From Streptomyces sp. NBC_00271 (GTDB lineage: Bacteria > Actinomycetota > Actinomycetes > Streptomycetales > Streptomycetaceae), in the NCBI RefSeq assembly GCF_036178845.1, contig NZ_CP108070.1:9920001-9984000 (forward strand): a stretch of 64,000 bases of DNA, written 5' to 3'. Made by a program: the position numbers and the translations under genes. Positions 37,524 through 46,262 of the stretch are shown here, piece by piece; the first letter of the stretch is position 1; each line of letters starts with the position of its first letter. The notes below the pieces were generated by a model. It was not told where the DNA came from, did no database searches, and saw nothing but the letters and a program-made list of their open reading frames with translations.

Positions 37524-38459
37524 ATGCGTACAACTCGTGCCCTGGCGGTCTCTGTCGCCGTGGTCGCCGCGGTGGGGTTCGCCGCCCCGGTGGCGACGGC
37601 ATCGAATGAACCTGGCAGCAATGAGTCGAGCAACAACGAGCCGAGCAACGACGAGTCGAGCGGAAACGAGCGACTGGGCAACCCCGGTGGACCGGGCAAC
37701 GGCACAGGGCTGAGCAACGGCGGTGGAGTCGTCGGCGGCGGCGGGGTGGTCGGTGGCGGTGGGGTGGTCGGCGGCGGTGGCGTGGTCGGTGGCGGCGGGG
37801 TGATCGGCGGCGGTGGCGTCGTCGGCGGCGGTGGCGTGGTGATCGGCGGCGGTGGCGTGGTCGGGGGCGGCCGCCCGGGTGACAACGGTCGGTTCAATGG
37901 CAATGGCCGGTTCAATGGCAATGGCCGGTTCAACGACAACGGTCGGTTCAACGACAATGGCCGATTCAACGACAACGGCCGGTTCAACGACTACGGCCGC
38001 TTCGACGACAATGGCCGGTTCAACGACTACGGCCGCTTCGATGACTTCGGCCGCCGCGAGGTGCGGAACATCATCGTCCGGCCCAGTGTCATCGCGCGGG
38101 GCGGCCAGCTGACGATCACCGTGGAGGGCGAAGCGTGCCTGAGGCCCGGCAGCACGGTCTCCTCGCGAGTCTTTCGCACCACTCTGCTGCGCCGAGCGGG
38201 CGGTGACACGTCCATCGCGACGGTCGTCGTCGACCGTGACGCGCACCCGGGGTCGTACGACGTCACGGCCCGCTGTGACGGCCGAAGGCTGACTCGGCCC
38301 GCCGCCTTCACCGTCATCGGCAGTGTCCACGCTGGTCTGGGTGGCAGCGTCGGCGGAGCGGCGCCCGCCGACGTCGCGATCGGCAGCGGACTGCTGACCG
38401 CCGGCGTCGTCGGCGGCGGGCTGTTCTGGCGGCGCCGCAGGTCCGAGCGGCGGATCTGA
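37524..38459 (+). CDS. Repeat-rich surface protein with Ig-like domain and sorting-signal-like tail
   Basis: Secreted 311-residue protein, unknown function. It has a signal peptide (RTTRALAVSVAVVAAVGFAAPVATA), an Asn/Ser-rich linker, a GGGGVV repeat (about 66-116), nine GRFNDN-type repeats (about 120-176), a beta-sandwich-like domain with paired Cys (C205, C251) and a C-terminal VHAGLGGSVGG (268-278), a hydrophobic stretch and RRRR. The Cys domain and tail clearly match the convergent neighbour at 38569-39150. The layout resembles a sortase substrate without LPXTG, and the class F sortase is next door. CGGAGGAT precedes ATG 37524. Confidence 0.85.
   Translation: MRTTRALAVSVAVVAAVGFAAPVATASNEPGSNESSNNEPSNDESSGNERLGNPGGPGNGTGLSNGGGVVGGGGVVGGGGVVGGGGVVGGGGVIGGGGVVGGGGVVIGGGGVVGGGRPGDNGRFNGNGRFNGNGRFNDNGRFNDNGRFNDNGRFNDYGRFDDNGRFNDYGRFDDFGRREVRNIIVRPSVIARGGQLTITVEGEACLRPGSTVSSRVFRTTLLRRAGGDTSIATVVVDRDAHPGSYDVTARCDGRRLTRPAAFTVIGSVHAGLGGSVGGAAPADVAIGSGLLTAGVVGGGLFWRRRRSERRI
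37719..37872 (+). repeat. 18-base repeats encoding GGGGVV
   Basis: About eight tandem imperfect 18-base units (GGCGGCGGTGGCGTGGTC type) inside the surface-protein gene. One unit has an inserted Ile (VVIGGGG). The encoded Gly/Val segment is low complexity and probably elastic or disordered. The GC-rich tract is prone to slippage. Confidence 0.85.
37881..38052 (+). repeat. 18-base repeats encoding GRF[N/D]xx
   Basis: Nine tandem 18-base units (GGCCGGTTCAACGACAAT type) encode GRFNGN, GRFNDN, GRFNDY and GRFDDN variants. They follow the GGGGVV repeats directly. The Arg/Phe/Asn-rich pattern suggests a low-complexity, possibly amyloid-like or ligand-binding spacer. Copy number probably varies between strains. 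Confidence 0.85.
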
Positions 38460-38511
38460 TCGGTGCCCTCACCCTTGGCGGTGCCCCGCGTGCCACGCGT
38501 CTGACAGGCCT

Positions 38512-38545
38512 TCGCCCCGGACCTTTTCGCCGAGATCCGGGGCGA
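38512..38545. terminator. Bidirectional hairpin between the two surface-protein genes
   Basis: TCGCCCCGGA (38512-38521) pairs perfectly with TCCGGGGCGA (38536-38545) across a 14-base loop containing CCTTTT. The genes on both sides converge here. Confidence 0.65.
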
Positions 38546-38568
38546 GGAGGGCCCCGAGCGGTGAGCGG

Positions 38569-39150
38569 TCACGACTCCTCGTCCGTGACGCGGCGGCGCG
38601 TCATGGACCACGCGGTGCCGACACAGCCGGCGATGAGCGCGGTTCCCAGGCCGATCTCCTTGAGGTCGAAGCCACCGCCGGAGCTCCCACCGACACCGGC
38701 CTTGACGCCTCGCTGCACGGAGGCCGGGACCTGGACCTGGGTCGGGTCGGAGTAGGTGGTGCCGGAGCGGCCGGGGGCGATGGTCAGCTCGGTGTGGCCG
38801 CTCTCGTTGCCGCACTGGAACGTCACCTGGTACACCGAGCCCGCTCTGGCGTCCCCGTCGATCAGGGCCGTCGCAGACGACTGACCCTTGGGGATCGTGA
38901 CCGTGTCGAAGACTTCCGAGGAGACCCTGGCGACGGAGTCACAGCTCTCCGCGGTCAGCCGGAGCCGGCCGCCCGCCGCGATGCTCTGCGGCTGCACGTT
39001 GAAGCCGAACGACGTGATGTTGTTGCCCCGGCCACTGTCACGGCCGCCGTCACTGTCTCCGTCGCTGTTTCCAGCGAGAGCGGCGGTTGCGGAAAGAGTG
39101 AGGGCGGACACGCCCAGCAGTGCGGCCGAAGCGACGCGTATCGCGTGCAT
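38569..39150 (-). CDS. Secreted Ig-like surface protein with sorting-signal-like tail
   Basis: Short (193-residue) paralogue of the repeat-rich neighbour. It has a signal peptide ending near ALA (26), an Asp/Gly/Ser linker, a beta-sandwich-like domain with two Cys (C70, C113), then VKAGVGGSSGG (149-159), a hydrophobic segment (GTALIAGCVGTAW) and TRRR. Aligned with the neighbour, the domain shares the pattern GG-L-T-E-C, VSS-VF-T, DGDA-GS-Y-VT-C. GGAGG precedes ATG 39150. It may be anchored by the nearby class F sortase (inference); otherwise it would be a simple C-terminally anchored membrane protein. Confidence 0.83.
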   Translation of the reverse strand: MHAIRVASAALLGVSALTLSATAALAGNSDGDSDGGRDSGRGNNITSFGFNVQPQSIAAGGRLRLTAESCDSVARVSSEVFDTVTIPKGQSSATALIDGDARAGSVYQVTFQCGNESGHTELTIAPGRSGTTYSDPTQVQVPASVQRGVKAGVGGSSGGGFDLKEIGLGTALIAGCVGTAWSMTRRRVTDEES

Positions 39151-39374
39151 GGTGAGCCTCCGGGTCCCCGAGGAGCCTTGCTGCGGACCTTCCGCCTGCG
39201 TCTGAAATGCGCCTCGATGTTCGAAACGCTAGGAAGGCGTGCACGTGGGCGCGATCGCAGTAGTGCGAATGGGGTAATCCGGTGGGCCGTACGGGGGAAT
39301 GTGGGTGCGCGAGCGGGGGACGAACGCGGGCGTGGCGTCCGTCCCCCGATCCTCCGGCCGCTAAGGGAGGCCGG

Positions 39375-40139
39375 TCACTTCGGAAGGTGTGGGAACAGTG
39401 CCGTGAACGGCTCCGCCGAGGCTGTGATTCCCCGACTGTAGGGCGCGTCGAAGTCCCAGATCAGGAAGAGCAGGAACGCGATCAGGGCGGAGAAGAGCCC
39501 GGCGAGGATCAGTTCCCGCTTGGTGCGCCGGATCTGGAGCGCGAACACCATCCCGATGGTGACCACGGCTCCGGTGATCAGCCCGAACCACACCACGCCC
39601 GGCATGGTCGCGTCCGTCGAGCCGGCGCGGGCGTTGCGTGCCGCGTCGGCAGCGGTCACCTGGTCGACCAGCGGCTGGTAGGTCTGGGCCTCGAAGTCCG
39701 ACCTCGGCTTGTAGCCGCTGACGTCCTGGCGGACGACCTCGAAGAGCCGGCCGCCCTTGTCGGTGACGTGGCCGTGGTCGGCCATGGTCTTCCACTCGGT
39801 TTTGACGACGTATCCGACGTACGCGTCGACGTCGCCGCGAATACGGTCGCGCACGTCCGGCGGGTAGACGCGGACCCGCTCCGAGATCTCGTGCAGGGCC
39901 TGGGCCTCCGCCTGCACATGGTCCTGGGCGCCACTGCGGGCCTCCCAGACTCCGGCGATGGCCAGTCCCAGGACGATGGCGTACACCACGCCGATCATCA
40001 TGGTCATGTATTCGATCACGTCCGGGGTTTCGGACGGATCCTCGTCGTCGGGGGCCCGGCGGGTGCGTACGAGGGACACGACGAGGACGACGACACACGC
40101 CGCCGCCATCGCGAGGACGAGAACAAGCCATTCCGACAA
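39375..40139 (-). CDS. DUF4239-type (bestrophin-like) membrane protein
   Basis: Integral membrane protein of 254 residues and unknown function. It has an N-terminal segment (LVLVLAMAAACVVVLVVSLV), a second at about 47-65 (TMMIGVVYAIVLGLAIAGVW), a soluble middle of about 120 residues, and two C-terminal segments (GLITGAVVTIGMVF, LFSALIAFLLFLIW). This is the DUF4239 pattern; some relatives are called bestrophin-like channels, unproven here. TTG 40139 is chosen because GGAGG lies 6 bases upstream. Confidence 0.82.
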   Translation of the reverse strand: MSEWLVLVLAMAAACVVVLVVSLVRTRRAPDDEDPSETPDVIEYMTMMIGVVYAIVLGLAIAGVWEARSGAQDHVQAEAQALHEISERVRVYPPDVRDRIRGDVDAYVGYVVKTEWKTMADHGHVTDKGGRLFEVVRQDVSGYKPRSDFEAQTYQPLVDQVTAADAARNARAGSTDATMPGVVWFGLITGAVVTIGMVFALQIRRTKRELILAGLFSALIAFLLFLIWDFDAPYSRGITASAEPFTALFPHLPK

Positions 40140-40154
40140 GGATGCCTCCAGGGG

Positions 40155-40736
40155 TCAGCGCGGACGCAGCGCCGCGACGGCGAGCAACGCGGGCACGGTG
40201 ACGAGCAGGGTGAGCGAGACCAGGGACGGTCCGCTGCGGGGCGAGTGCTTGCGCGTCGGGGCGTGGTAGGCCGGATAACTCACCGGGGTCGCCGACGGTT
40301 TGGGCCGCGCCTTGGGCGTGGGCGAGGGCGTCGGTGTGGGCTTCGGCTTCGGCGCCGGCGGAGGTGCCGGCCTCGGCGGGGGCGCCACGGCAGGGGGTCG
40401 CGGGGTCGGCGAGGCGGGCGGAGGCGGTGGCGGGGGAACCGGCGGCGGGGGCTTCGGCCTGGGCTTGGGCGGAGGCGCCGGGGGTGGTGGGGGCGGCGGT
40501 TTCGGAGTGGGTGGAGGCGTGGGCGACGGGGGCGGCGGGCTGATGGTGCAGAGGTCGCCGCCGGCCACCGCCACCGCGTCCGTGCCGTCCGGGCCGATGG
40601 AGGCGTACGCGCAGGAGTCGGCGACCGCCGCCGAGGCCGGCGCGCCGCCGATGATCCAGGTCAGCGTCAGCAGCGCCAACACCCGTATGACGAGGGCGGA
40701 CCGGGTCCGCTGTGGTCCATGCACGACGGAGATCAT
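40155..40736 (-). CDS. Proline-rich secreted or membrane-anchored protein
   Basis: Unknown function, 193 residues. A signal peptide (VIRVLALLTLTWIIGGAPASA) is followed by a short domain with two Cys (SCAYASIGPDG, GGDLC), a ~90-residue Pro/Lys/Thr-rich region (PKPPPPPPPAPPPKPRPKP), and a C-terminal hydrophobic segment (LVSLTLLVTVPALLAVAAL) ending RPR. The Pro-rich region probably spans the cell wall. ATG 40736 was chosen by signal-peptide position; no convincing ribosome binding site. The DUF4239 gene starts 15 bases downstream on the same strand, so the two may be co-transcribed. Confidence 0.75.
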   Translation of the reverse strand: MISVVHGPQRTRSALVIRVLALLTLTWIIGGAPASAAVADSCAYASIGPDGTDAVAVAGGDLCTISPPPPSPTPPPTPKPPPPPPPAPPPKPRPKPPPPVPPPPPPPASPTPRPPAVAPPPRPAPPPAPKPKPTPTPSPTPKARPKPSATPVSYPAYHAPTRKHSPRSGPSLVSLTLLVTVPALLAVAALRPR

Positions 40737-41005
40737 GAGGCGTATCGCGCCCGCGCACGCCGGAGCCGACGGGTTTGCCCCCGAACGAAGGACGTCCGGC
40801 TCGCACCGGTTTGACGCCCCCTCGGGACACGGCCACCGGGGTGGGAACAGATGCGCGAGATGCATGCCGACGCGGGGTGTGTCACAGCGTTCCGAAAGTT
40901 TTTTGTGCGGCCGTTGAACACATCCGCCACTCCCGCCCGTACCTAGGGCCATGCGCGGCGCAGCAGGGCGCTGCAACCCTTAACGCGAACAGTGGGAGTT
41001 ACCCA

Positions 41006-41953
41006 ATGAAGACCTCCTGGCGGAGCGCCTCACTCGTAGCGACAGCTGCGGCCGTGCTGGCGCTCACGACGGCGTGCGGTCAGGAATCGGGCACCCAGTC
41101 GACGGGGAGCCAGAACGTGGGCGCCGCCGCGGCTGCCAACGGTTACGGTCAGGCCACCAGTAGCAGCACCACTTCTCCCAACGGCTACGGCGCCGACCAG
41201 CAGAGTGCCGCCCCCAAGGCGGAATCCGCAGGTCAGCTGGCCGTCGCGGAAAGCACGACGCTCGGCAAGGTGCTGACCGACAGCGCCGGATTCACCCTGT
41301 ACCGCTTCGAGAAGGACACCGCCGAGCCGCCGAAGTCGAACTGTGACGGCGACTGCGCGACCGCTTGGCCGCCCGTTCCCGCCGACGGCGCCGTGGCCGC
41401 CACCGGTGTGGACAAGGCCCTGCTCGGCGAGGTCACCCGCTCGGACGGCACCAAGCAGCTGACGATCGGCGGCTGGCCGATGTACCGGTACGCCAAGGAC
41501 ACCAAGGCCGGTGACACCAACGGCCAGGGTGTCGGCGGTACTTGGTACGCCTCCGCCCCCGATGGCAAGAAGGCGACCCTGGCCTCCCTGCCGGGCCTGT
41601 CGACCCGCAACGACCCCAAGCTCGGCGAGATCGTCGTCGACAAGAACGGCCGGACGGTCTACCGCTTCCTGAAGGACCAGGCCTGGCCCGTCCCGAAGTC
41701 CGCCTGCACCGGTGCCTGCCTGGAGAAGTGGCCCGTCGTGGCCCCGGTCTCCGCCAGTGACACCAAGGGCGTGCAGAAGAAGGGCCTGATGGGATTCACC
41801 CGCCCGGACGGCGCCAAGCAGATGACCGTCAACTGCTGGCCCATCTACACCTTCTCCGGTGACAAGGCGGCCGGGGACACCAACGGTCAGGGCGTGGGCG
41901 GCACTTGGTACGCCGTCGCCCCCGACGGAAAGCCGGTCGGCGCGCCGAAGTAG
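41006..41953 (+). CDS. SCO0930-family lipoprotein with two Lipoprotein_15 repeats
   Basis: Exported lipoprotein of 315 residues and unknown role. The lipobox LTTAC puts the Cys near residue 19. A Ser/Tyr/Gly-rich linker (ANGYGQATSSSTTSPNGYG) precedes two copies of the secreted repeat PF03640, each with a Cys pair and the GDTNGQGVGGTWYA motif: copy 1 about residues 80-190 (CDGDCATAWPP), copy 2 about 200-310 (CTGACLEKWPV). GGGAGTT at 40994-41000 supports ATG 41006. A strong terminator follows. From memory, its synteny with a methyltransferase and RmdA matches S. coelicolor SCO0930-0928. Confidence 0.88.
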   Translation: MKTSWRSASLVATAAAVLALTTACGQESGTQSTGSQNVGAAAAANGYGQATSSSTTSPNGYGADQQSAAPKAESAGQLAVAESTTLGKVLTDSAGFTLYRFEKDTAEPPKSNCDGDCATAWPPVPADGAVAATGVDKALLGEVTRSDGTKQLTIGGWPMYRYAKDTKAGDTNGQGVGGTWYASAPDGKKATLASLPGLSTRNDPKLGEIVVDKNGRTVYRFLKDQAWPVPKSACTGACLEKWPVVAPVSASDTKGVQKKGLMGFTRPDGAKQMTVNCWPIYTFSGDKAAGDTNGQGVGGTWYAVAPDGKPVGAPK

Positions 41954-42410
41954 AGGATCACCTCCCCAGGGTTGATCGATCTCGCCCGGAACAACGCGTA
42001 CGACCTGGGTCCGCCCCCTCCGCACCGCACGGAGGGGGCGGACCTCTTGGCGTACCCGGAACGCGCGGGGCGGGCGGATCGGACGACGCGAGGCACGCGG
42101 ATCACGACGCGGTTCACTTGCCGAACGAACGCCCGGGAGTTTTCCACACCGGGGATACCCGACCCCTCGATACCGTCGCGACGCTTCGTAACTCCCGTGA
42201 ACTTTTTGGAATGCTTCGCATCGATTTCGCGGTGACAGCGGACGGCGTGTTCGACTGACCTGCACCGGCGGCCAATTCGGCACATGCCCGAGGCAGTGAC
42301 GGTGAACGGACGGTCAATTTCCGTTTTGACTCGCCCCTTTGGCGGACGATCAGTAGCCTCAGCTCGAACACCGGATCGCCTACGTCGTCGACTACGCCTT
42401 GGAGAGATAG
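41954..42410. other. 457-base intergenic region
   Basis: Contains the lipoprotein terminator at 42008-42044. A TTGACT at 42326-42331 could be the -35 element for the methyltransferase/rmdA transcript, but the -10 is unclear. I find no supported small gene in the remainder. Confidence 0.55.
42008..42044 (+). terminator. Strong GC-rich hairpin terminator after lipoprotein gene
   Basis: GGTCCGCCCCCTCCG (42008-42022) pairs perfectly with CGGAGGGGGCGGACC (42030-42044): a 15-bp stem and 7-base loop, followed by TCTTGG. Confidence 0.85.
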
Positions 42411-43223
42411 ATGGAGCGTCCCGCCTGGGCCCCCCGAAGCATTGACATCTCGGTGCCGAGCGTGTCCCGTATCTATGACTACTACCTGGGCGGTTCGCAC
42501 AACTTCGAGGTCGACCGGGAAGCCGCGCGCAAGGCGATGGAGTTCATGCCGGGACTGCCCAAGGTGATGCAGGCGAACAGGGCGTTCATGCGCCGTGCCG
42601 TGCGTTTCGCGGCCGACGAGGGCATCGACCAGTTCCTCGACATCGGCTCCGGCATCCCGACCTTCGGCAACGTCCACGAGATCGCCCAGACGGCCAGGCC
42701 CGGCGCGCACGTCGTGTACGTGGACCACGACCCGGTGGCCGTCGCGCACAGCCAGGCCGTCCTGCGGGACAACGAGGACGCGGACGTGGTCGCGGCCGAT
42801 CTGCTCAAGCCCCAGGAGATCCTGGCGACTCCCCAGGTGCAGCGGTTGATCGACCTGAACCGTCCGGTGGCCCTCCTCCTCGTTGCCATACTGCACTTCG
42901 TGGAGGACGCGGACGACCCGTACGGTGCGGTGGCCGAGCTGCGCGACGCGCTGGCGCCGGGCAGTCTGCTCGTGCTCACCCATGCGTCGTACGAGGGAAT
43001 CCCGCTCCCGCCGGAGCGGGCCGAGGGCGCGGTCGACGTGTACAAGGACATCCGCAACCCGCTGATCATGCGCTCGCGCGAGGAGATCGCGCGGTTCTTC
43101 GAGGGGTACGACATGGTGGAACCCGGTCTGGTGCCGATGCCGATCTGGCGGCCCGACACGGCGCCCGAGGACGAGGATCCCTATTCCTTCTCGGGGTTCG
43201 CGGGTGTGGGGCGCACGGCGTGA
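42411..43223 (+). CDS. SAM-dependent methyltransferase (PF04672, DUF574 type)
   Basis: Predicted methyltransferase of 270 residues with unknown acceptor. Family marks are RIYDYYLGGSHNFEVDR near the start, the SAM-binding FLDIGSGIPTFGNVHEIA, and DHDPVAVAHSQAVL. GGAGAG precedes ATG 42411. Its stop overlaps the rmdA start (GTGA), implying coupled expression with a c-di-GMP enzyme. The family is expanded in Streptomyces and its substrates are largely unknown. Confidence 0.9.
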   Translation: MERPAWAPRSIDISVPSVSRIYDYYLGGSHNFEVDREAARKAMEFMPGLPKVMQANRAFMRRAVRFAADEGIDQFLDIGSGIPTFGNVHEIAQTARPGAHVVYVDHDPVAVAHSQAVLRDNEDADVVAADLLKPQEILATPQVQRLIDLNRPVALLLVAILHFVEDADDPYGAVAELRDALAPGSLLVLTHASYEGIPLPPERAEGAVDVYKDIRNPLIMRSREEIARFFEGYDMVEPGLVPMPIWRPDTAPEDEDPYSFSGFAGVGRTA

Positions 43224-45355
43224 CGGGCGAACCGGACGGGCCGGAGGACAGACTGCGCAGGTTCGCGACGATCTGGAGCCGGGCGGTCTTCCCGGTCACC
43301 TCCACGTCGCTGACCCGGCCGGAGCTCGAGCAGCAACTCCTGCCGCTCGCATGGCGGTTGAGTGACGCGCTGAAGGCCAGGACCTTCGACGCGGCCGCGG
43401 GTCAGATGGTCGGCGCCGCGCTGGTCGCCGCGCACTGCACCGACCCCGAGGCGCTCAGCCGCAGCCTCGACTGCGTCGACGCCTATCTGGTGCTCTACTG
43501 CGGCGAGGACGGCCATCAGGAGGCCCTGCGGACCCGCTCGGCGCGCCTGCAGCACGCCATGGCGGCGGGCTTCGCGGGGGCACTGCGGGAGCGGACGCTC
43601 GCCGAGCAGGAGGCCATCTCCCAGGCGGCGTTGAACGCGCGCAGCACGGTGGCCGAGGCGCTGCACGCGAGCGAGGCCCGGTTCCGCGCGGTCTTCGAGG
43701 GCGCGGCCATAGGAATCGGCATCGCCGACCTCGAAGGCAACATACTGCAGGTCAATGGAGCCCTGCTGCGTATGTTCGGCGGTTCCGAGCAGGGCGTGCG
43801 CGGCCGCAAGGTCCCCGAGTGGACGCATCCCGAGGACGCGCCCCAAGTCTGGCGGCTGTACGAGGAGTTGGTACGCGGCGAGCGCGAGCACTACCACGTC
43901 GAAAAAGCCTTCTACCGGCCCGACGGCACCGCCCTGTGGACCAACCTGACGGTGTCCCTGCTGCGCGACGCGGACGGCCGGCCGCAGTACCAGCTCGCGC
44001 TGATGGAGGACACCACCGAGCGGCGGCTGCTCAACCTGCGGCTGCGCTACGAGGCCACCCACGACGCGCTCACCGGTCTGCCCAACCGGACCCTCTTCTT
44101 CGAACGCCTGGAGAAGGCGGTGTCCGGGGGCAGCGACCAGCGCTTCGGCCTGTGCTACCTCGACCTCGACGGCTTCAAGACCATCAACGACAGCCTCGGG
44201 CACGCCGCGGGCGACCGGCTGCTCGTCGAGGTCGCCGACCGGTTGCAGTCCTGCGCGACCGCACCCGGCGAGATGGTCGCCCGGCTCGGCGGCGACGAGT
44301 TCGTGGCCCTCACCACCGGACCGGACACCGAGCGCGAGGTGGACGCGCTCGCCGACCGCATCATGAACGCCCTCGTCACCCCGGTCCGTATCGACGGCCG
44401 GGAACTGACGGTCCGCGGCAGCATCGGCATCGTCGAGGGTCCGGCGGGTGAGCGCGGCCCGGCGGAGGTGCTGCGCAGCGCCGACATCACGATGTACCGC
44501 GCCAAGTCCGCGGGCGGCAACCGCTTCGAGCTCGCCGATCCCGAGGCCGACGCCCGCGCCATCACCCGGCACGGGCTCACCACGGCGCTGCCCGCGGCCC
44601 TGGACCGGGGCGAGTTCTTCATCGAGTACCAGCCGCTCGTGCACCTCGGTGACGGCAGTGTGCACGGCGCGGAGGCGCTGGTGCGCTGGCTGCATCCGCA
44701 GCACGGCGTGCTCGGCCCCGACCGGTTCATCCCGCTCGCCGAGCACACCGGGCTGATCGTGCCGCTGGGCCGGTGGGTCCTGGAGCAGTCGGTCCGCCAG
44801 GCCCGCCAGTGGCAGGAGCGGCACGCCGACTCGGGCCCGCTGCGGATCAACGTCAACCTGTCGCCCTGCCAGCTGACCCACCCGGGTCTGGTCCAGGACA
44901 CGGTCGACATCCTGGAGCGTGAAGGTCTCGACGCCGAGGCGCTGTGTCTGGAGGTCACCGAGTCCGCGCTGATCGGCGCCGACGACGATCTGCTGAAGCC
45001 GCTGCGGCGCCTGGCCGAGATGGGCGTCGACATCGCCCTCGACGACTTCGGCACCGGCTACTCCAACCTCGCCAATCTCCGCCGCCTGCCCGTGAGCATC
45101 CTCAAGCTGGACCGCTCCTTCACCCAGGGCATGCAGCAGTTCCCGGCCGACCCCGTCGACCTCAAGATCGTCGAGGGGATCGTTTCGCTCGCCCACAGCC
45201 TCGATCTCGCGGTCACCGTAGAGGGCGTCGAAACGGGCGCACAGGCCGAGCAGTTGCGGATCCTGGGCTGCGACACGGCCCAGGGCTGGTACTACGCCCG
45301 CCCGGGCCCACCCGAGCGGCTGCACGAACTGGCCCTGGTGGACGCCACAGGCTGA
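43220..45355 (+). CDS. rmdA: c-di-GMP turnover protein with PAS, GGDEF and EAL domains (RmdA)
   Basis: Controls the second messenger c-di-GMP. The 711-residue cytosolic protein has an N-terminal helical region (1-150), a PAS/PAC sensor (about 155-265, RFRAVFEGAAIGIGI), GGDEF domain with intact GGDEF at 357-361, and EAL domain with intact EAL at 485-487 plus the DDFGTGYSNL loop. Both active sites look complete. Architecture, size and neighbours match S. coelicolor RmdA (SCO0928), a regulator of development reported to have phosphodiesterase activity. GTG 43220 overlaps the methyltransferase stop. Confidence 0.85.
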   Translation: MTGEPDGPEDRLRRFATIWSRAVFPVTSTSLTRPELEQQLLPLAWRLSDALKARTFDAAAGQMVGAALVAAHCTDPEALSRSLDCVDAYLVLYCGEDGHQEALRTRSARLQHAMAAGFAGALRERTLAEQEAISQAALNARSTVAEALHASEARFRAVFEGAAIGIGIADLEGNILQVNGALLRMFGGSEQGVRGRKVPEWTHPEDAPQVWRLYEELVRGEREHYHVEKAFYRPDGTALWTNLTVSLLRDADGRPQYQLALMEDTTERRLLNLRLRYEATHDALTGLPNRTLFFERLEKAVSGGSDQRFGLCYLDLDGFKTINDSLGHAAGDRLLVEVADRLQSCATAPGEMVARLGGDEFVALTTGPDTEREVDALADRIMNALVTPVRIDGRELTVRGSIGIVEGPAGERGPAEVLRSADITMYRAKSAGGNRFELADPEADARAITRHGLTTALPAALDRGEFFIEYQPLVHLGDGSVHGAEALVRWLHPQHGVLGPDRFIPLAEHTGLIVPLGRWVLEQSVRQARQWQERHADSGPLRINVNLSPCQLTHPGLVQDTVDILEREGLDAEALCLEVTESALIGADDDLLKPLRRLAEMGVDIALDDFGTGYSNLANLRRLPVSILKLDRSFTQGMQQFPADPVDLKIVEGIVSLAHSLDLAVTVEGVETGAQAEQLRILGCDTAQGWYYARPGPPERLHELALVDATG

Positions 45356-45448
45356 GGCTTCGGGCGCGGCATGGTCTCCTGGAACGGAGGCTGTGCCGCT
45401 GTCCGCGCATCCGTGACCGTAGCGCAGCAATTGAAGGAGCTGAGAAGC

Positions 45449-46228
45449 ATGGGCACGGAACTCCAGGGCAGGACCGCCGTCGTCACCGGCGCGAGCAAGG
45501 GCATCGGACTGGCCGTCGCCGAGGCGCTGGCCGGGGCGGGGGCGACGGTGATCGCCGGGTCGCGGACCACGACGGCGGGTCTCGACGCGCTGGTCAAGCA
45601 GGGCGGCGTCTCCTGGGTACCGGTGGACCTGGCCGAACCCGGTGCCGCCGAGCGCCTCGTGGCGGCGGCGGACGGTCGGGTGGACATCCTGGTCAACAAC
45701 GTCGGAGCGGCCCCCGCCCGCATGGGCGGATTCCTGTCGGTGACCGACGAGGACTGGCAACGCACGGTCGATCTGAACCTCCTCACGGCCGTACGGGTCA
45801 CCCGCGCCGCCCTGCCCCTGATGCTGTCCGCCGGGCAGGGCTCGGTCGTAACGGTCGCCTCGGTCAACGCCACCCTGCCCGACCCGATGGTGATCGACTA
45901 CAGCGCGGGCAAGGCCGCGCTGGTCGCCTTCTCCAAGGCGCTGTCCAAGGAGGTCGGCCCCCAGGGCATCCGGGTCAACACCGTCAGTCCGGGCCCGGTG
46001 GAGACCGAGCTGTGGCTCGGCGGCGACGGGGTGGCGGCCACGGTCTCGGCAGCCGCCGGGATCACCCCGGACGACGTGGTCGCCCAGGCGTCCGGTGCCA
46101 CGGTCACCGGCCGCTTCTCCCAGCCGTCCGAGGTCGCCGACCTGGTCCTCTTCCTCGCCGGCGACCAGTCCCGCAACATCACCGGCAGCGACTTCGTCAT
46201 CGACGGCGGCTTCATCCCGACCTGGTGA
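45449..46228 (+). CDS. SDR-family oxidoreductase
   Basis: NAD(P)-dependent short-chain dehydrogenase of 259 residues, substrate unknown. It has TGASKGIG, NNVGAAP and the YSAGK active site, with the Ser in VASVN. The C-terminus ends SDFVIDGGFIPTW. AAGGAGC at 45434-45440 supports ATG 45449. It stands 93 bases after rmdA and converges on the LysR gene; LysR regulators often control nearby oxidoreductases, but here LysR is also divergent from sdhCAB. Confidence 0.88.
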   Translation: MGTELQGRTAVVTGASKGIGLAVAEALAGAGATVIAGSRTTTAGLDALVKQGGVSWVPVDLAEPGAAERLVAAADGRVDILVNNVGAAPARMGGFLSVTDEDWQRTVDLNLLTAVRVTRAALPLMLSAGQGSVVTVASVNATLPDPMVIDYSAGKAALVAFSKALSKEVGPQGIRVNTVSPGPVETELWLGGDGVAATVSAAAGITPDDVVAQASGATVTGRFSQPSEVADLVLFLAGDQSRNITGSDFVIDGGFIPTW

Positions 46229-46262
46229 CGTACCGACCCGGCTCCTGAGCCCGCCGCGCCGG

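Noticed and set aside
37719-38052. Regular repeats resembling a CRISPR array
   Set aside because: The units are contiguous, in frame, 18 bases long and coding, with no unique spacers and no cas genes.
37524-39150. LPXTG sorting signal in the sortase neighbours
   Set aside because: No LPXTG-like sequence in either tail; the conserved motif is AGxGGSxGG, reported as a separate finding.
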